NCBI GenBank assembly: GCA_004359435.1
Contig: PTET01000001.1
Coordinates: forward strand, 791,435 to 834,119
Length of the DNA stretch: 42,685 nt
Direction of reading: 5' to 3'
Origin: Flavobacteriaceae bacterium
GTDB taxonomy: Bacteria; Bacteroidota; Bacteroidia; Flavobacteriales; Weeksellaceae
In this document: positions 24,494 to 32,431 of the stretch, piece by piece
How positions within the stretch are numbered: position 1 is the first letter of the stretch
How the letters are laid out: each line of letters begins with the position of its first letter
The notes under the pieces: model-generated
Databases searched by the model: none
The model's input: only the letters and a program-made list of their open reading frames with translations
What the model was told of the DNA's origin: nothing
Translations under genes and position numbers: made by a program

Positions 24494-25259
24494 TACTTAG
24501 AAAGTGCTTTCACCACCAACTCCGCTGCGGCAGCACCAGAATTTTGTTGTTGTCCAGTGATTAGGTTTCCATCGGCGATAGCATAAGAACTAAAAGGAGC
24601 TGAAACTTTGAAGGTAGTACCCGCAATTTTTTTGGCTTCGTCTTCAATTCTGTATGGTTGAATTTTCATTCCCACTGCTTTGTCTGCAAATTCCTCCTCT
24701 GCATCCGCAAAACCAGATAAAACGCTACGAAAAGTTTCTCCAATTCTTTGTTTCCTTTGAAGGTGTACATTGGGCCTTGACCACCTACCAAGAAAATCGC
24801 ATCGAAGTTTTTGGCATCTACTTCTGTCAATTTTTTGGTATTTACCAGCATGTCGTTGAAAGATTTTTGCTGCATATAACCAAGTGAAATCACATCATGA
24901 GCAGAATATCCACTGGCATCTGTAGGGTTTGAATATCCGTCCATTTCCAGTTTTCCTCCTTGGGTTGAAACGAGTTCTACCTCATAACCTGCCTCCTGAA
25001 ATACACGAAGTGGGTGAGTGAGTTCTGCAGCCCAAAAACCAATTGGCCAACCTGTTTGTTTGCTTACACTGGGTGAGCTTGCTACCATTAAAATTTTTCC
25101 TTTGCTTGGTACTCCATGTGGATGTACATAATTGTTTACTTCTGTTACCATTTTTTTAGAATTTACGTTTTTTACTGTTTTTTTGTTTTGGGCTGAAAGT
25201 CCTAAAGTGGTTAAAACCATCAGCGACATCGAGAAAATTGTTTTCATCATAAGCTTCAT
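24493..25259 (-). pseudogene. DJ-1/PfpI-family protein with internal out-of-frame deletion
   Basis: An exported DJ-1/PfpI (Hsp31-like) protein in two frames. The first frame has a signal peptide (to about LSAQ), then ILMVASSPSV, GFWAAELTHPL, GYEVELVSTQGG and FLVGGQGPMYTF; it then loses register after KLFVAFY. The second frame resumes GFADAEEEFADKAVGMKI and continues VSAPFSSYAIADGNLITGQQ to the end. The segment between, which carries the nucleophile elbow with the catalytic Cys (typically ICHA or similar), is missing: about 30 residues. The switch is near 24714-24722. It is divergent from the four-helix-bundle and HxlR genes. HxlR proteins often control such a neighbour. Confidence 0.85.
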
Positions 25260-25287
25260 TTTTTATTGATTTATTTAAAGCAAATAT

Positions 25288-25319
25288 CAAAACTATATCT
25301 ACATTTGCAATGTGTACAA
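25288..25319 (-). promoter_or_regulatory. Promoter of the DJ-1/PfpI gene
   Basis: On the minus strand TTG (25319-25317), a 21-nt spacer and TAGTTTTG (25295-25288) fit TTG/TAnnTTTG. It overlaps a TGTGTACA-type palindromic patch that could be the HxlR operator; that last point is a guess. Confidence 0.5.
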
Positions 25320-25360
25320 CCAAAATGTGCGATACATACTTTTTGGTAAGCGTGTATAAA

Positions 25361-25792
25361 ATGGTTAATTGTGAATGGTCAATTGTGAATTATGAAGCAG
25401 AATGTTGTAAAACAAAAAAGTTTTGAGTTTGCGATAAGAATTGTGAAACTATATCAATTTTTGAAAGAAAATAAGCAAGAATACATTTTAAGTAAACAAT
25501 TGCTGCGTAGTGGAACTTCTGTTGGTGCTATGGTCAGAGAAGCAGAACATTCAGAAAGCAAGGCAGATTTAGTTCACAAATTGTCTATCGGCCAAAAAGA
25601 AATCAATGAATCAATTTATTGGCTAGAACTTCTATATGCAACGGAATATTTGACCATCGACCAATTTGAAAGCATGAATAAGGACGCAACAGAAATTCTA
25701 AAACTCTTAACCAGCATTCTCAAGTCTTCAAAATCAAATCCAAAAAACCAATAACATTTCTCATTAACCATTCACAATTAATCATTAACCAT
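25361..25792. repeat. Heptamer-bounded cassette E carrying the four-helix-bundle gene
   Basis: The forward array (25361-25395) reads ATGGTTA, ATTGTGA, ATGGTCA, ATTGTGA, ATTATGA; the gene's ATG (25392-25394) lies in the last unit. The reverse array (25758-25792) reads TTCTCAT, TAACCAT, TCACAAT, TAATCAT, TAACCAT and starts 3 nt after the gene's stop. Positions 25363-25383 and 25763-25783 are inverted repeats matching at 19 of 21 positions. The unit has cassette geometry, about 430 bp, placed between the divergent DJ-1/PfpI and HxlR genes. I see no clear target-site duplication. Confidence 0.85.
25392..25754 (+). CDS. Four-helix-bundle protein (S23/23S rRNA intervening-sequence family)
   Basis: 120 residues, all helical. 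It has the family landmarks: KSFEFAIRIVKLYQFLKE, the conserved LLRSGTSVGAMVREAEHSES, KLSIGQKEINESIYWLELL and a Lys/Ser tail. This family is found in ORFs inside 23S rRNA intervening sequences and as dispersed single genes; it is distantly related to the Avd protein of diversity-generating retroelements. Members are basic and can bind nucleic acid, but the cellular role is not established. Start ATG is inside a heptamer repeat. There is no reverse transcriptase or rRNA gene nearby. Confidence 0.92.
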   Translation: MKQNVVKQKSFEFAIRIVKLYQFLKENKQEYILSKQLLRSGTSVGAMVREAEHSESKADLVHKLSIGQKEINESIYWLELLYATEYLTIDQFESMNKDATEILKLLTSILKSSKSNPKNQ

Positions 25793-25800
25793 TAAAAAAA

Positions 25801-26142
25801 ATGCCCGATTTTATTTACAACGGAAAAATCTATTACAATCCAGTACAATTGGTAATGGAACAAATAGGCGGAACTTGGAAAGCACCCATTTTGTGGAGGC
25901 TGAAAGATACTGTTATGCGTTACGGAGAACTTCGCAAGGACATTCCGCACATTTCAGACAAAATGCTCACCACCCAACTTCGGGAGCTGGAAAACGACGG
26001 ATTCGTTCACCGAAAAGTCTATGCGGTGGTGCCTCCCAAAACCGAGTATTCTCTCACAGAACAAGGAAAAGAAATGTTAGAGCTCATCACCATCATTCGT
26101 GATTATGGCCTAAAAATGATGGAAAAACAGGGGTTGAAGTAA
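25801..26142 (+). CDS. HxlR-family transcriptional regulator
   Basis: 113 residues. A MarR-like winged helix with HxlR landmarks: LVMEQIGGTWKAPILWRL, RYGELRKDIPHISDKMLTTQ, LRELENDGFVHRKVY and PPKTEYSLTEQGKEM. Many HxlR proteins have a sensing Cys near the N-terminus (CPV..); here it is Asn (YNPVQ), so redox sensing through that Cys is unlikely. It starts 8 nt after cassette E. Before insertion of that cassette it would have faced the DJ-1/PfpI gene across a short divergent promoter, the common arrangement for an HxlR regulator and its target. Confidence 0.93.
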   Translation: MPDFIYNGKIYYNPVQLVMEQIGGTWKAPILWRLKDTVMRYGELRKDIPHISDKMLTTQLRELENDGFVHRKVYAVVPPKTEYSLTEQGKEMLELITIIRDYGLKMMEKQGLK

Positions 26143-26149
26143 AGGAGTA

Positions 26150-26180
26150 TTGGATGTTTATATCTTTTTTTATAATTTTA
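26150..26180 (+). promoter_or_regulatory. Possible promoter for sterol-desaturase paralogue 2
   Basis: TTG (26150-26152), a 20-nt spacer and TAATTTTA (26173-26180), one mismatch from TAnnTTTG. The start codon is 20 nt downstream. Confidence 0.4.
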
Positions 26181-26199
26181 GAGTTCTCAAATTAAACAT

Positions 26200-27216
26200 A
26201 TGAATATTATTGATACCGTTCTCTCTGAATTGATGACCTTTTTTGGCATCGAGGCTATCCTGAAAATTATTGAATCAGGTGACTATAGCAAATTTCTCAC
26301 CAGTGATGGGATAATTTCTTTTCTTTTTCCTTTGTTTCCCTTGATATTGATTATAGAGTTTATCGTCGGTCTGGTAAATAAAAATCCTCATACCAAGGTG
26401 TACAAAATCAATTTTTTGATTTATATATTCAATAGAATTATTTCAAGGTTTTTGTCTCTAGGTGTTACGGGGTTTGCCTTGGCCACTTTTCCTAAATACG
26501 CCTTTTTTCAAACTACATTTACTTGGTACTGGTTCGTATATGCCTACGTGGTATTTGAGTTTTCCCATTTCACAGCTCACTTTCTGTCTCATAAAGTTCG
26601 GCTCTTATGGTGCATACACTCTACGCATCATACCCCTGAAAACATGAATTTATCGGTGAATCATGCCCATTTTTTTCTGGAAGACCCTTATATCGATTTT
26701 CTTCGTCCATTCATTTGCTTGCTTGCGGGGGTTCATCCCGAGCTTTTTATGGTAACTTATTTCATAGATGGTTTCTGGGGTATTTTTATCCATATTGGCG
26801 AGAATTTAATCAAAGATGGTCGCATGGGTATTCATAAAATTCCTTTTTTGGGAAAATACTTGCTTTCGCCCTCTGACCACCGTGTTCACCACGCTCGAAA
26901 CCCTCTTTACATGGATACAAATTATAGCAATTTGCTCAATATTTGGGACAGGTTATTTGGTACCTATCAGCCCATACAGGAGGACATCAAAATAGAATAT
27001 GGCATAACAAGGTCCATGGATTCAGGAAATTTCTGGGATGTGTATTTCGGGGAAATTTGGGCACTGATGAAGGACGTTTTTAATGCACCAAGCCTGAAAG
27101 CAGCTCTGCTTTATTTGGTCATGCCCCCAGGATGGTCACCTACGGGCAATCATCAAACCTCTCAAGTAGTGAAAAAGGCCTATTTGGAAGGGTTGGAAAA
27201 AAAGGGGTTGAAGTAA
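26200..27216 (+). CDS. Sterol desaturase / fatty acid hydroxylase family membrane protein (paralogue 2)
   Basis: 338 residues with about five membrane helices before the catalytic part. The histidine motifs are HFLSH and HSTHH (residues about 127-150), a further NHAHF, and HRVHH (SDHRVHHARN) near residue 230. These would hold a membrane diiron centre. The C-terminal part (LFGTYQPIQEDIKIEYGITR) differs from paralogues 1 and 3, so this is a separate subfamily, closer to the alkylglycerol-monooxygenase-like sterol desaturases common in Bacteroidota. Substrate unknown. Confidence 0.9.
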   Translation: MNIIDTVLSELMTFFGIEAILKIIESGDYSKFLTSDGIISFLFPLFPLILIIEFIVGLVNKNPHTKVYKINFLIYIFNRIISRFLSLGVTGFALATFPKYAFFQTTFTWYWFVYAYVVFEFSHFTAHFLSHKVRLLWCIHSTHHTPENMNLSVNHAHFFLEDPYIDFLRPFICLLAGVHPELFMVTYFIDGFWGIFIHIGENLIKDGRMGIHKIPFLGKYLLSPSDHRVHHARNPLYMDTNYSNLLNIWDRLFGTYQPIQEDIKIEYGITRSMDSGNFWDVYFGEIWALMKDVFNAPSLKAALLYLVMPPGWSPTGNHQTSQVVKKAYLEGLEKKGLK

Positions 27217-27238
27217 ACAAGATTTTTGTTTTGGCCAG

Positions 27239-27863
27239 TTACTTCCAAAAAATCTCTCCTTCCATATAGGTTTTGGCTTCACCCAGAATCTCAACAATTT
27301 GGCTGTCTTTGTGGAGAATCAACTCTAGAATTCCGCCTCTTTGGGAGATTTGTTTGGCTCTAAAATGGTCTTTTTGGAGAATTTCGCTCCAAACGGGGGT
27401 GAGCAAACAATGGGCAGAACCCGTTACGGGGTCTTCGTTGATACCTGAATTGGGGGCAAAGAATCGGGAGACGAAATCCAAATCTTGGTTGGAAGATTTT
27501 GCCGAAAGAATCACGGCTTTTTCCAGTGTTTTGATTTTTTCAAAATCGGGGGAATAGCTCTGTATTTCAGATTCATTTTCTACCAAGAAACACAAAAAAC
27601 TCTCGGATTCAAATCCTCTTGTGGGGGAGATTTGGAGCTTTAAAAGTCGCATGACCACAGAGGGGAACTTCCACAGTTGGGGTAAACCATCTAAGGTGAA
27701 AACCAGTTTGGGTGGGAACAAAAAATGCGGTTTCAGAAAGGTTGTTCTCCATGGCGATGTTCTGCAAATCTTGCTCAGAAAGCCAAGAGGAGAGCGGTAC
27801 AACCGCAGCGGAATTTCCTTTGAAAAGTTCATTAGCAAAGGCATCGACTTGGTAGATTTTCAT
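27239..27863 (-). pseudogene. PhzF-family isomerase/epimerase with internal out-of-frame deletion
   Basis: The first frame starts MKIYQVDAFANELFKGNSAA, the PhzF start signature. It continues through NLSETAFF and the WFTPTVEVPLCGHAT motif, then shifts. The second frame resumes at about LQISPTRGFESESFL and keeps SRFFAPNSGINEDPVTGSAH and the C-terminal QRGG segment. About 60-70 residues of the central part are missing: reconstructed length about 208 codons against about 260-290. The switch lies near 27636-27646. PhzF-fold proteins are two-lobed isomerases, and the loss removes most of the linker and inner strands of lobe 1. The second half alone should not fold into an enzyme. Confidence 0.85.
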
Positions 27864-27911
27864 GGGAGTTGGTTTTAAAAATTTAATAAATATATAAAAA
27901 ACCACCTAACC

Positions 27912-27938
27912 TTGGGTTTTTTGGTTTCTTTACATTTG
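27912..27938 (+). promoter_or_regulatory. Promoter of the ileS cluster
   Basis: TTG (27912-27914), a 16-nt spacer (slightly short) and TACATTTG (27931-27938), a full TAnnTTTG match. The ileS start codon is 53 nt downstream. Confidence 0.6.
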
Positions 27939-27991
27939 TGTATATTCGCACTCATTTACTTTTTGAAACATTGAAAGCTAAAATTTAAATC

Positions 27992-30900
27992 ATGTCCAGC
28001 TCATTCAAAGAATACAATCAATTAGATTTGGTCCAAGTAGGGGCCATGATGCTCGAATTTTGGCAAGAGGAAAAAATCTTTGAAAAAAGTATTTCTACAA
28101 GAGAAGGAAATCCCAGTTTTGTTTTCTTTGAAGGACCTCCTTCGGCCAATGGAATGCCAGGGATTCACCATGTGATGGGAAGAACCATCAAAGATATCTT
28201 TTGTAGATACCAAACCCTAAAAGGAAAACAAGTAAGAAGAAAAGCGGGTTGGGATACCCATGGGCTACCTGTAGAACTCGGTGTAGAGAAGGAGTTAGGA
28301 ATTACCAAAGAAGACATTGGGGTAAAGATATCGGTAGAAGAATACAACAAAGCTTGTATGGATGCAGTGATGCGTTATACCGATGTTTGGAACAATCTTA
28401 CTCAAAAAATGGGTTATTGGGTAGACATGGAAGATCCGTATATTACTTACAAACCCAAATACATGGAGTCTGTTTGGTGGCTTTTGTCTGAGCTTTACCA
28501 AAAAGGGCTCATGTACAAAGGTTATACCATTCAGCCCTATTCTCCCAAAGCAGGAACGGGTCTTTCCTCGGCCGAAATCAATCAGCCAGGTTGTTACCGA
28601 GATGTAACCGATACCACAGTGGTCGCTCAGTTTAAGATCAATGAATCTTTGGATCATTTGCCTGGACTAAACTCGAATCAGGTGCAGGGAGATTTCTTCT
28701 TTTTGGCCTGGACAACCACGCCATGGACGCTTCCTTCCAATACTGCACTTACCGTTGGACCGAAGATTCAATATGTGCTGGTAACTACCTTTAATCAGTA
28801 TACTTTTGAGCCTATTTATGTGATATTGGCCAAAAATTTGGTGAACTACCAGTTTTCGAAAAATTACTTTGCCGTAGAAAATCTTTCGGATCTTTCCTTG
28901 TATCAAAAACAGGACAAAAAAATCCCTTATTTTATTCTGGGCGAAGTATTGGGTGAAGATTTGGTTGGCTTAACCTATCAGCAGCTTTTGCCCTTTGCTC
29001 TGCCTTATGAAAATGCCCAAAATGCGTTTAGGGTTATTCCTGGTGATTTTGTAACCACAGAAGATGGAACAGGAATTGTGCACACCGCGCCAACCTTTGG
29101 AGCAGATGATGCCAAGGTGGCCAAAGATGCCGGTGTTCCGGGGCTTCTGGTTTTGGATGAAAATGGGAATCCTGTTCCACTGGTAGATTTACAGGGAAGA
29201 TTTCGACCCGAAGTTGGGCCATATGCTGGCATGTATGTGAAAAATGAGTATTATTTAGATTCAGAGGCGCCCGAAAAATCTGCGGATGTACAAATTGCGA
29301 TTCAGCTAAAGACCGAAAATAGAGCCTTTAAGGTTGAAAAATATGTCCACAATTATCCACATTGCTGGAGAACCGACAAACCCATCTTGTACTATCCTTT
29401 AGATTCTTGGTTTATCAAAGTATCTGAGAAAAGAGAAGAGATGGTGGCCCTTAACCAGACCATCGGTTGGAAGCCAAGTTCTACAGGAACCGGTCGATTT
29501 GGAAAATGGCTCGAAAACGCCAACGATTGGAATTTATCTAGATCTAGATTTTGGGGAATTCCAATTCCCATTTGGTCAAGTGAAGACAAAACAGAGCAAA
29601 TCTGCATCTCTTCGGTAAAACAGCTTAAGGAAGAATGTCAGAAAGCTGTTTTGGCAGGGCTGATGAAAAGCAATCCACTTTCTGGTTTTAATCCAGATGA
29701 CATGTCAGAAGAAAATTATGCCCAAATCGATTTACACAAAAATTACGTTGATCAAATGGTCTTGGTTTCTGCCTCTGGAAAACCTATGTACCGCGACCCT
29801 GATTTGTGCGATGTATGGTTCGACTCTGGTGCTATGCCATACGCACAGTGGCATTATCCCTTCGAAAACAAAGAGCTCATAGACAATCAGAAGAGTTATC
29901 CCGCAGATTTTATCGCCGAAGGAGTAGACCAAACAAGAGGTTGGTTTTATACCCTTCATGCCATTTCGAGTTTGATATTTAATCAGGTAGCTTACAAAAA
30001 TGTGGTTTCCAATGGACTTGTTTTAGACAAAAATGGTCAGAAAATGTCCAAAAGGCTAGGCAATGCCATCGATCCATTTGAAACCCTTGCCAAGTATGGT
30101 CCCGATGCTACCCGTTTGTACATGATTTCCAATGCCCAGCCTTGGGAAAATCTTAAGTTTGATGTGGAGGGAATTGATGAGGTAAAACGAAAATTCTTCG
30201 GAACTCTTTACAACACCTATTCTTTCTTTGCCTTGTATGCCAATGTAGATGGATTTACCTACAAAGAAGAAGAAATTCCACTTGAGAAAAGAGATGAACT
30301 CGACAGATGGATTCTCTCTGAGTTGCATACCCTTACCCAGGAAGTAGATACGTTCTATTCCCAGTACGAACCTACCAGAGCTGCTCGAGCCATTTCAGAT
30401 TATGTTCAAGACAATTTGAGCAACTGGTATGTTAGGCTTTCCAGAAGAAGATTTTGGAAAGGAAGCTACACCGATGACAAAATTGCGGCCTATCAAACCC
30501 TTTACACTTGTCTTAAAACCATCGCAAAACTGGCAAGCCCTATTGCGCCCTTTTTCTGTGATAGATTGTATCAAGACCTAAATGGTATAAGCCAGAAGGA
30601 GGCTTTTTCTTCGGTACATCTTTGCGATTTTCCAAAATTCGATGCCTCTTTTGTCAACCAAGATTTACAAGAAAGAACCACCATCGCGCAAAAAATTACT
30701 TCCATGGTTTTCTCCCTTCGAAAGAAAGAGAATTTGAAGGTTCGTCAGCCATTAAAGAAAATTATGGTTCCAGTTTTAAATGCAAAAATGCAAGATCATC
30801 TTGCGAACATCTCAGATCTTTTGAAGGCTGAGGTAAATGTGAAAGAGGTAGAAATTTTGGATGCCAAAGAGGCTTCAAGTCTGCTTGTAAAAGAGGTAAA

Positions 30901-31408
30901 ACCCAATTTTAAAGCCCTTGGGCCAAAGTTTGGTAGTCAGATGAAAGAGGTGGCTGCTGCCATTTTAGCACTTACATCGGATCAGATTCTTTCTCTTGAA
31001 GAAAAAGGAGTACTTTCTTTGGATCTTATGGGGCAGAAAATAGACCTAGAAAAAGATCAGGTTGAAATTATTACCAAGGATATTCCAGGTTGTTTGGTGA
31101 TGCAAGAAGGAAATCTAACCGTTGCCCTTGACATCTCACTCAACAAAGAGCTCATCGAAGAAGGAATGGCCAGAGAGCTTGTAAATCGAATCCAGAATCT
31201 TAGAAAAGACAAGGACTTTTTGCTTACCGATCGAATAAATGTTAAAATTCAGGATCACAATCAATTAACTCAAGCTGTAATGTCTAATTATGACTATATT
31301 TGCGGCGAAACTTTGGCGGACCAAATTCAATTTGAAAACCATATAGAAAATGGCACTATTATTGAATTAGATGCTTTAGAGATTAAAATTGAAATTGAAA
31401 AAAGTTAA
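27992..31408 (+). CDS. ileS: Isoleucyl-tRNA synthetase
   Basis: 1138 residues, normal for the long Bacteroidota type. A class I synthetase charging tRNA-Ile. The HIGH-like motif is in PSANGMPGIHHVMGRTIKD. The editing (CP1) domain includes TTTPWTLPSNTALTV and GTGIVHTAPTFGADD. The KMSKS motif is GQKMSKRLGNA. The anticodon-binding domain begins around EKRDELDRWILSEL. No frame break is seen. It heads a tight cluster with the DksA-like gene (2-nt gap), lspA and trpS. Confidence 0.98.
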   Translation: MSSSFKEYNQLDLVQVGAMMLEFWQEEKIFEKSISTREGNPSFVFFEGPPSANGMPGIHHVMGRTIKDIFCRYQTLKGKQVRRKAGWDTHGLPVELGVEKELGITKEDIGVKISVEEYNKACMDAVMRYTDVWNNLTQKMGYWVDMEDPYITYKPKYMESVWWLLSELYQKGLMYKGYTIQPYSPKAGTGLSSAEINQPGCYRDVTDTTVVAQFKINESLDHLPGLNSNQVQGDFFFLAWTTTPWTLPSNTALTVGPKIQYVLVTTFNQYTFEPIYVILAKNLVNYQFSKNYFAVENLSDLSLYQKQDKKIPYFILGEVLGEDLVGLTYQQLLPFALPYENAQNAFRVIPGDFVTTEDGTGIVHTAPTFGADDAKVAKDAGVPGLLVLDENGNPVPLVDLQGRFRPEVGPYAGMYVKNEYYLDSEAPEKSADVQIAIQLKTENRAFKVEKYVHNYPHCWRTDKPILYYPLDSWFIKVSEKREEMVALNQTIGWKPSSTGTGRFGKWLENANDWNLSRSRFWGIPIPIWSSEDKTEQICISSVKQLKEECQKAVLAGLMKSNPLSGFNPDDMSEENYAQIDLHKNYVDQMVLVSASGKPMYRDPDLCDVWFDSGAMPYAQWHYPFENKELIDNQKSYPADFIAEGVDQTRGWFYTLHAISSLIFNQVAYKNVVSNGLVLDKNGQKMSKRLGNAIDPFETLAKYGPDATRLYMISNAQPWENLKFDVEGIDEVKRKFFGTLYNTYSFFALYANVDGFTYKEEEIPLEKRDELDRWILSELHTLTQEVDTFYSQYEPTRAARAISDYVQDNLSNWYVRLSRRRFWKGSYTDDKIAAYQTLYTCLKTIAKLASPIAPFFCDRLYQDLNGISQKEAFSSVHLCDFPKFDASFVNQDLQERTTIAQKITSMVFSLRKKENLKVRQPLKKIMVPVLNAKMQDHLANISDLLKAEVNVKEVEILDAKEASSLLVKEVKPNFKALGPKFGSQMKEVAAAILALTSDQILSLEEKGVLSLDLMGQKIDLEKDQVEIITKDIPGCLVMQEGNLTVALDISLNKELIEEGMARELVNRIQNLRKDKDFLLTDRINVKIQDHNQLTQAVMSNYDYICGETLADQIQFENHIENGTIIELDALEIKIEIEKS

Positions 31409-31410
31409 CT

Positions 31411-31788
31411 ATGGAAAACACTCTACGATACTCTGATAAAGATTTGGCTGAATTTAAAGAGATAATTCTCGAGAAAAAAATCAATGCCGAAAGAGATTAT
31501 GCGCTTTTAAATGAAGCGTTTATGAATGACAAAACCAATGGTACAGATGATACTTCTCCTACTTTCAAAGCCTTTGAAGAAGGTTCTGTAACCATGAGCA
31601 AAGAACAAAATGCGCAGCTAGCGGCAAGACAACAAAAATTTATTAGAGACCTTAAAAACGCCCTGATTCGAGTTGAAAACAAGACCTATGGTATTTGCCG
31701 CGTTACAGGGAAACTGATAGACAAAGAACGTCTGAAATTGGTTCCTCATGCAACCTTAAGCATGGAAGCAAAGCAGATGCAAAAATAA
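31411..31788 (+). CDS. DksA/TraR-family protein
   Basis: 125 residues. Coiled-coil N-terminal part (KDLAEFKEIILEKKINAERD) and a C-terminal zinc-finger-like part YGICRVTGKLIDKERLKLVP, PHATLSMEAK. Only one Cys remains where classical DksA has four, so metal binding is doubtful; this Cys-poor form is usual for the copy found between ileS and lspA in Bacteroidota. It likely binds the RNA polymerase secondary channel and modulates stringent-type transcription, by family analogy. Confidence 0.92.
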   Translation: MENTLRYSDKDLAEFKEIILEKKINAERDYALLNEAFMNDKTNGTDDTSPTFKAFEEGSVTMSKEQNAQLAARQQKFIRDLKNALIRVENKTYGICRVTGKLIDKERLKLVPHATLSMEAKQMQK

Positions 31789-31792
31789 AAGA

Positions 31793-32431
31793 ATGAGGAA
31801 AGTTTTTTTTTTAAGCCTGCTGATTATCGTTTTAGATCAGGCCATTAAAATCTATGTTAAAACCCATTTTGAGTATTATCAATCTAAGGAAATCTTCGAT
31901 TGGTTTAAAATTACGTTTGTAGAAAATCCAGGTATGGCCTATGGTTTTCAGATGGGCGGTTATGCAGGCAAAATAATTCTGACCATTTTAAGATTAGGTC
32001 TAATTGCTTTTATCGGTTTTTGGATCAATTCTTCTTTAAAGCGAAACAATTCTAACTGGTTTGTAATTCCTATGTCGCTGATTTTTGCAGGTGCTGTGGG
32101 AAACCTAATTGATAGCATTTTTTATGGGGTGCTTTTTGATACAGGAATTGTCTATAACTTCGATTTGGGACAGTGGGAGAGAAGTTACCCGGGGGTTTCT
32201 AAATTAGATTTTTCCGGTTATTCAACTTGGTTTGCAGGGGTGGTGGTAGATATGTTCTCTTTTACCTTTGAAGGACTTAACTTTACCCTTCCAAGCTTTT
32301 TGCCTTTTTTGGGTGGAAAAACCATTGGACTGTTTGATTATATTTTCAATCTGGCAGACGCCTCCATTAGCATTGGGGTTGTTTTGTTGTTGTTGAACCA
32401 GAAAAAAGCTTTTAAAAACATTCATGTCTAG
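31793..32431 (+). CDS. lspA: Lipoprotein signal peptidase (signal peptidase II)
   Basis: 212 residues with four membrane helices. An aspartyl membrane protease that removes signal peptides from prolipoproteins. The catalytic aspartates are Asp107 (GNLIDSIFYG) and Asp189 (FNLADASISIGV). ENPGMAYGF matches the conserved Asn-containing loop. There is a longer periplasmic loop between helices 3 and 4, as in other Bacteroidota LspA. The 3' end overlaps trpS by 8 nt. It would process the NlpE-like lipoprotein in this window. Confidence 0.96.
   Translation: MRKVFFLSLLIIVLDQAIKIYVKTHFEYYQSKEIFDWFKITFVENPGMAYGFQMGGYAGKIILTILRLGLIAFIGFWINSSLKRNNSNWFVIPMSLIFAGAVGNLIDSIFYGVLFDTGIVYNFDLGQWERSYPGVSKLDFSGYSTWFAGVVVDMFSFTFEGLNFTLPSFLPFLGGKTIGLFDYIFNLADASISIGVVLLLLNQKKAFKNIHV

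Noticed and set aside
25361-25792. Diversity-generating retroelement suggested by the Avd-related four-helix-bundle protein
   Set aside because: No reverse transcriptase, no template/variable repeat pair and no A-specific mismatch pattern are visible in the window.
25361-25792. Insertion sequence with transposase
   Set aside because: The enclosed gene is a 120-residue helical protein without a DDE, HUH or serine recombinase motif, and I could not see a target duplication.
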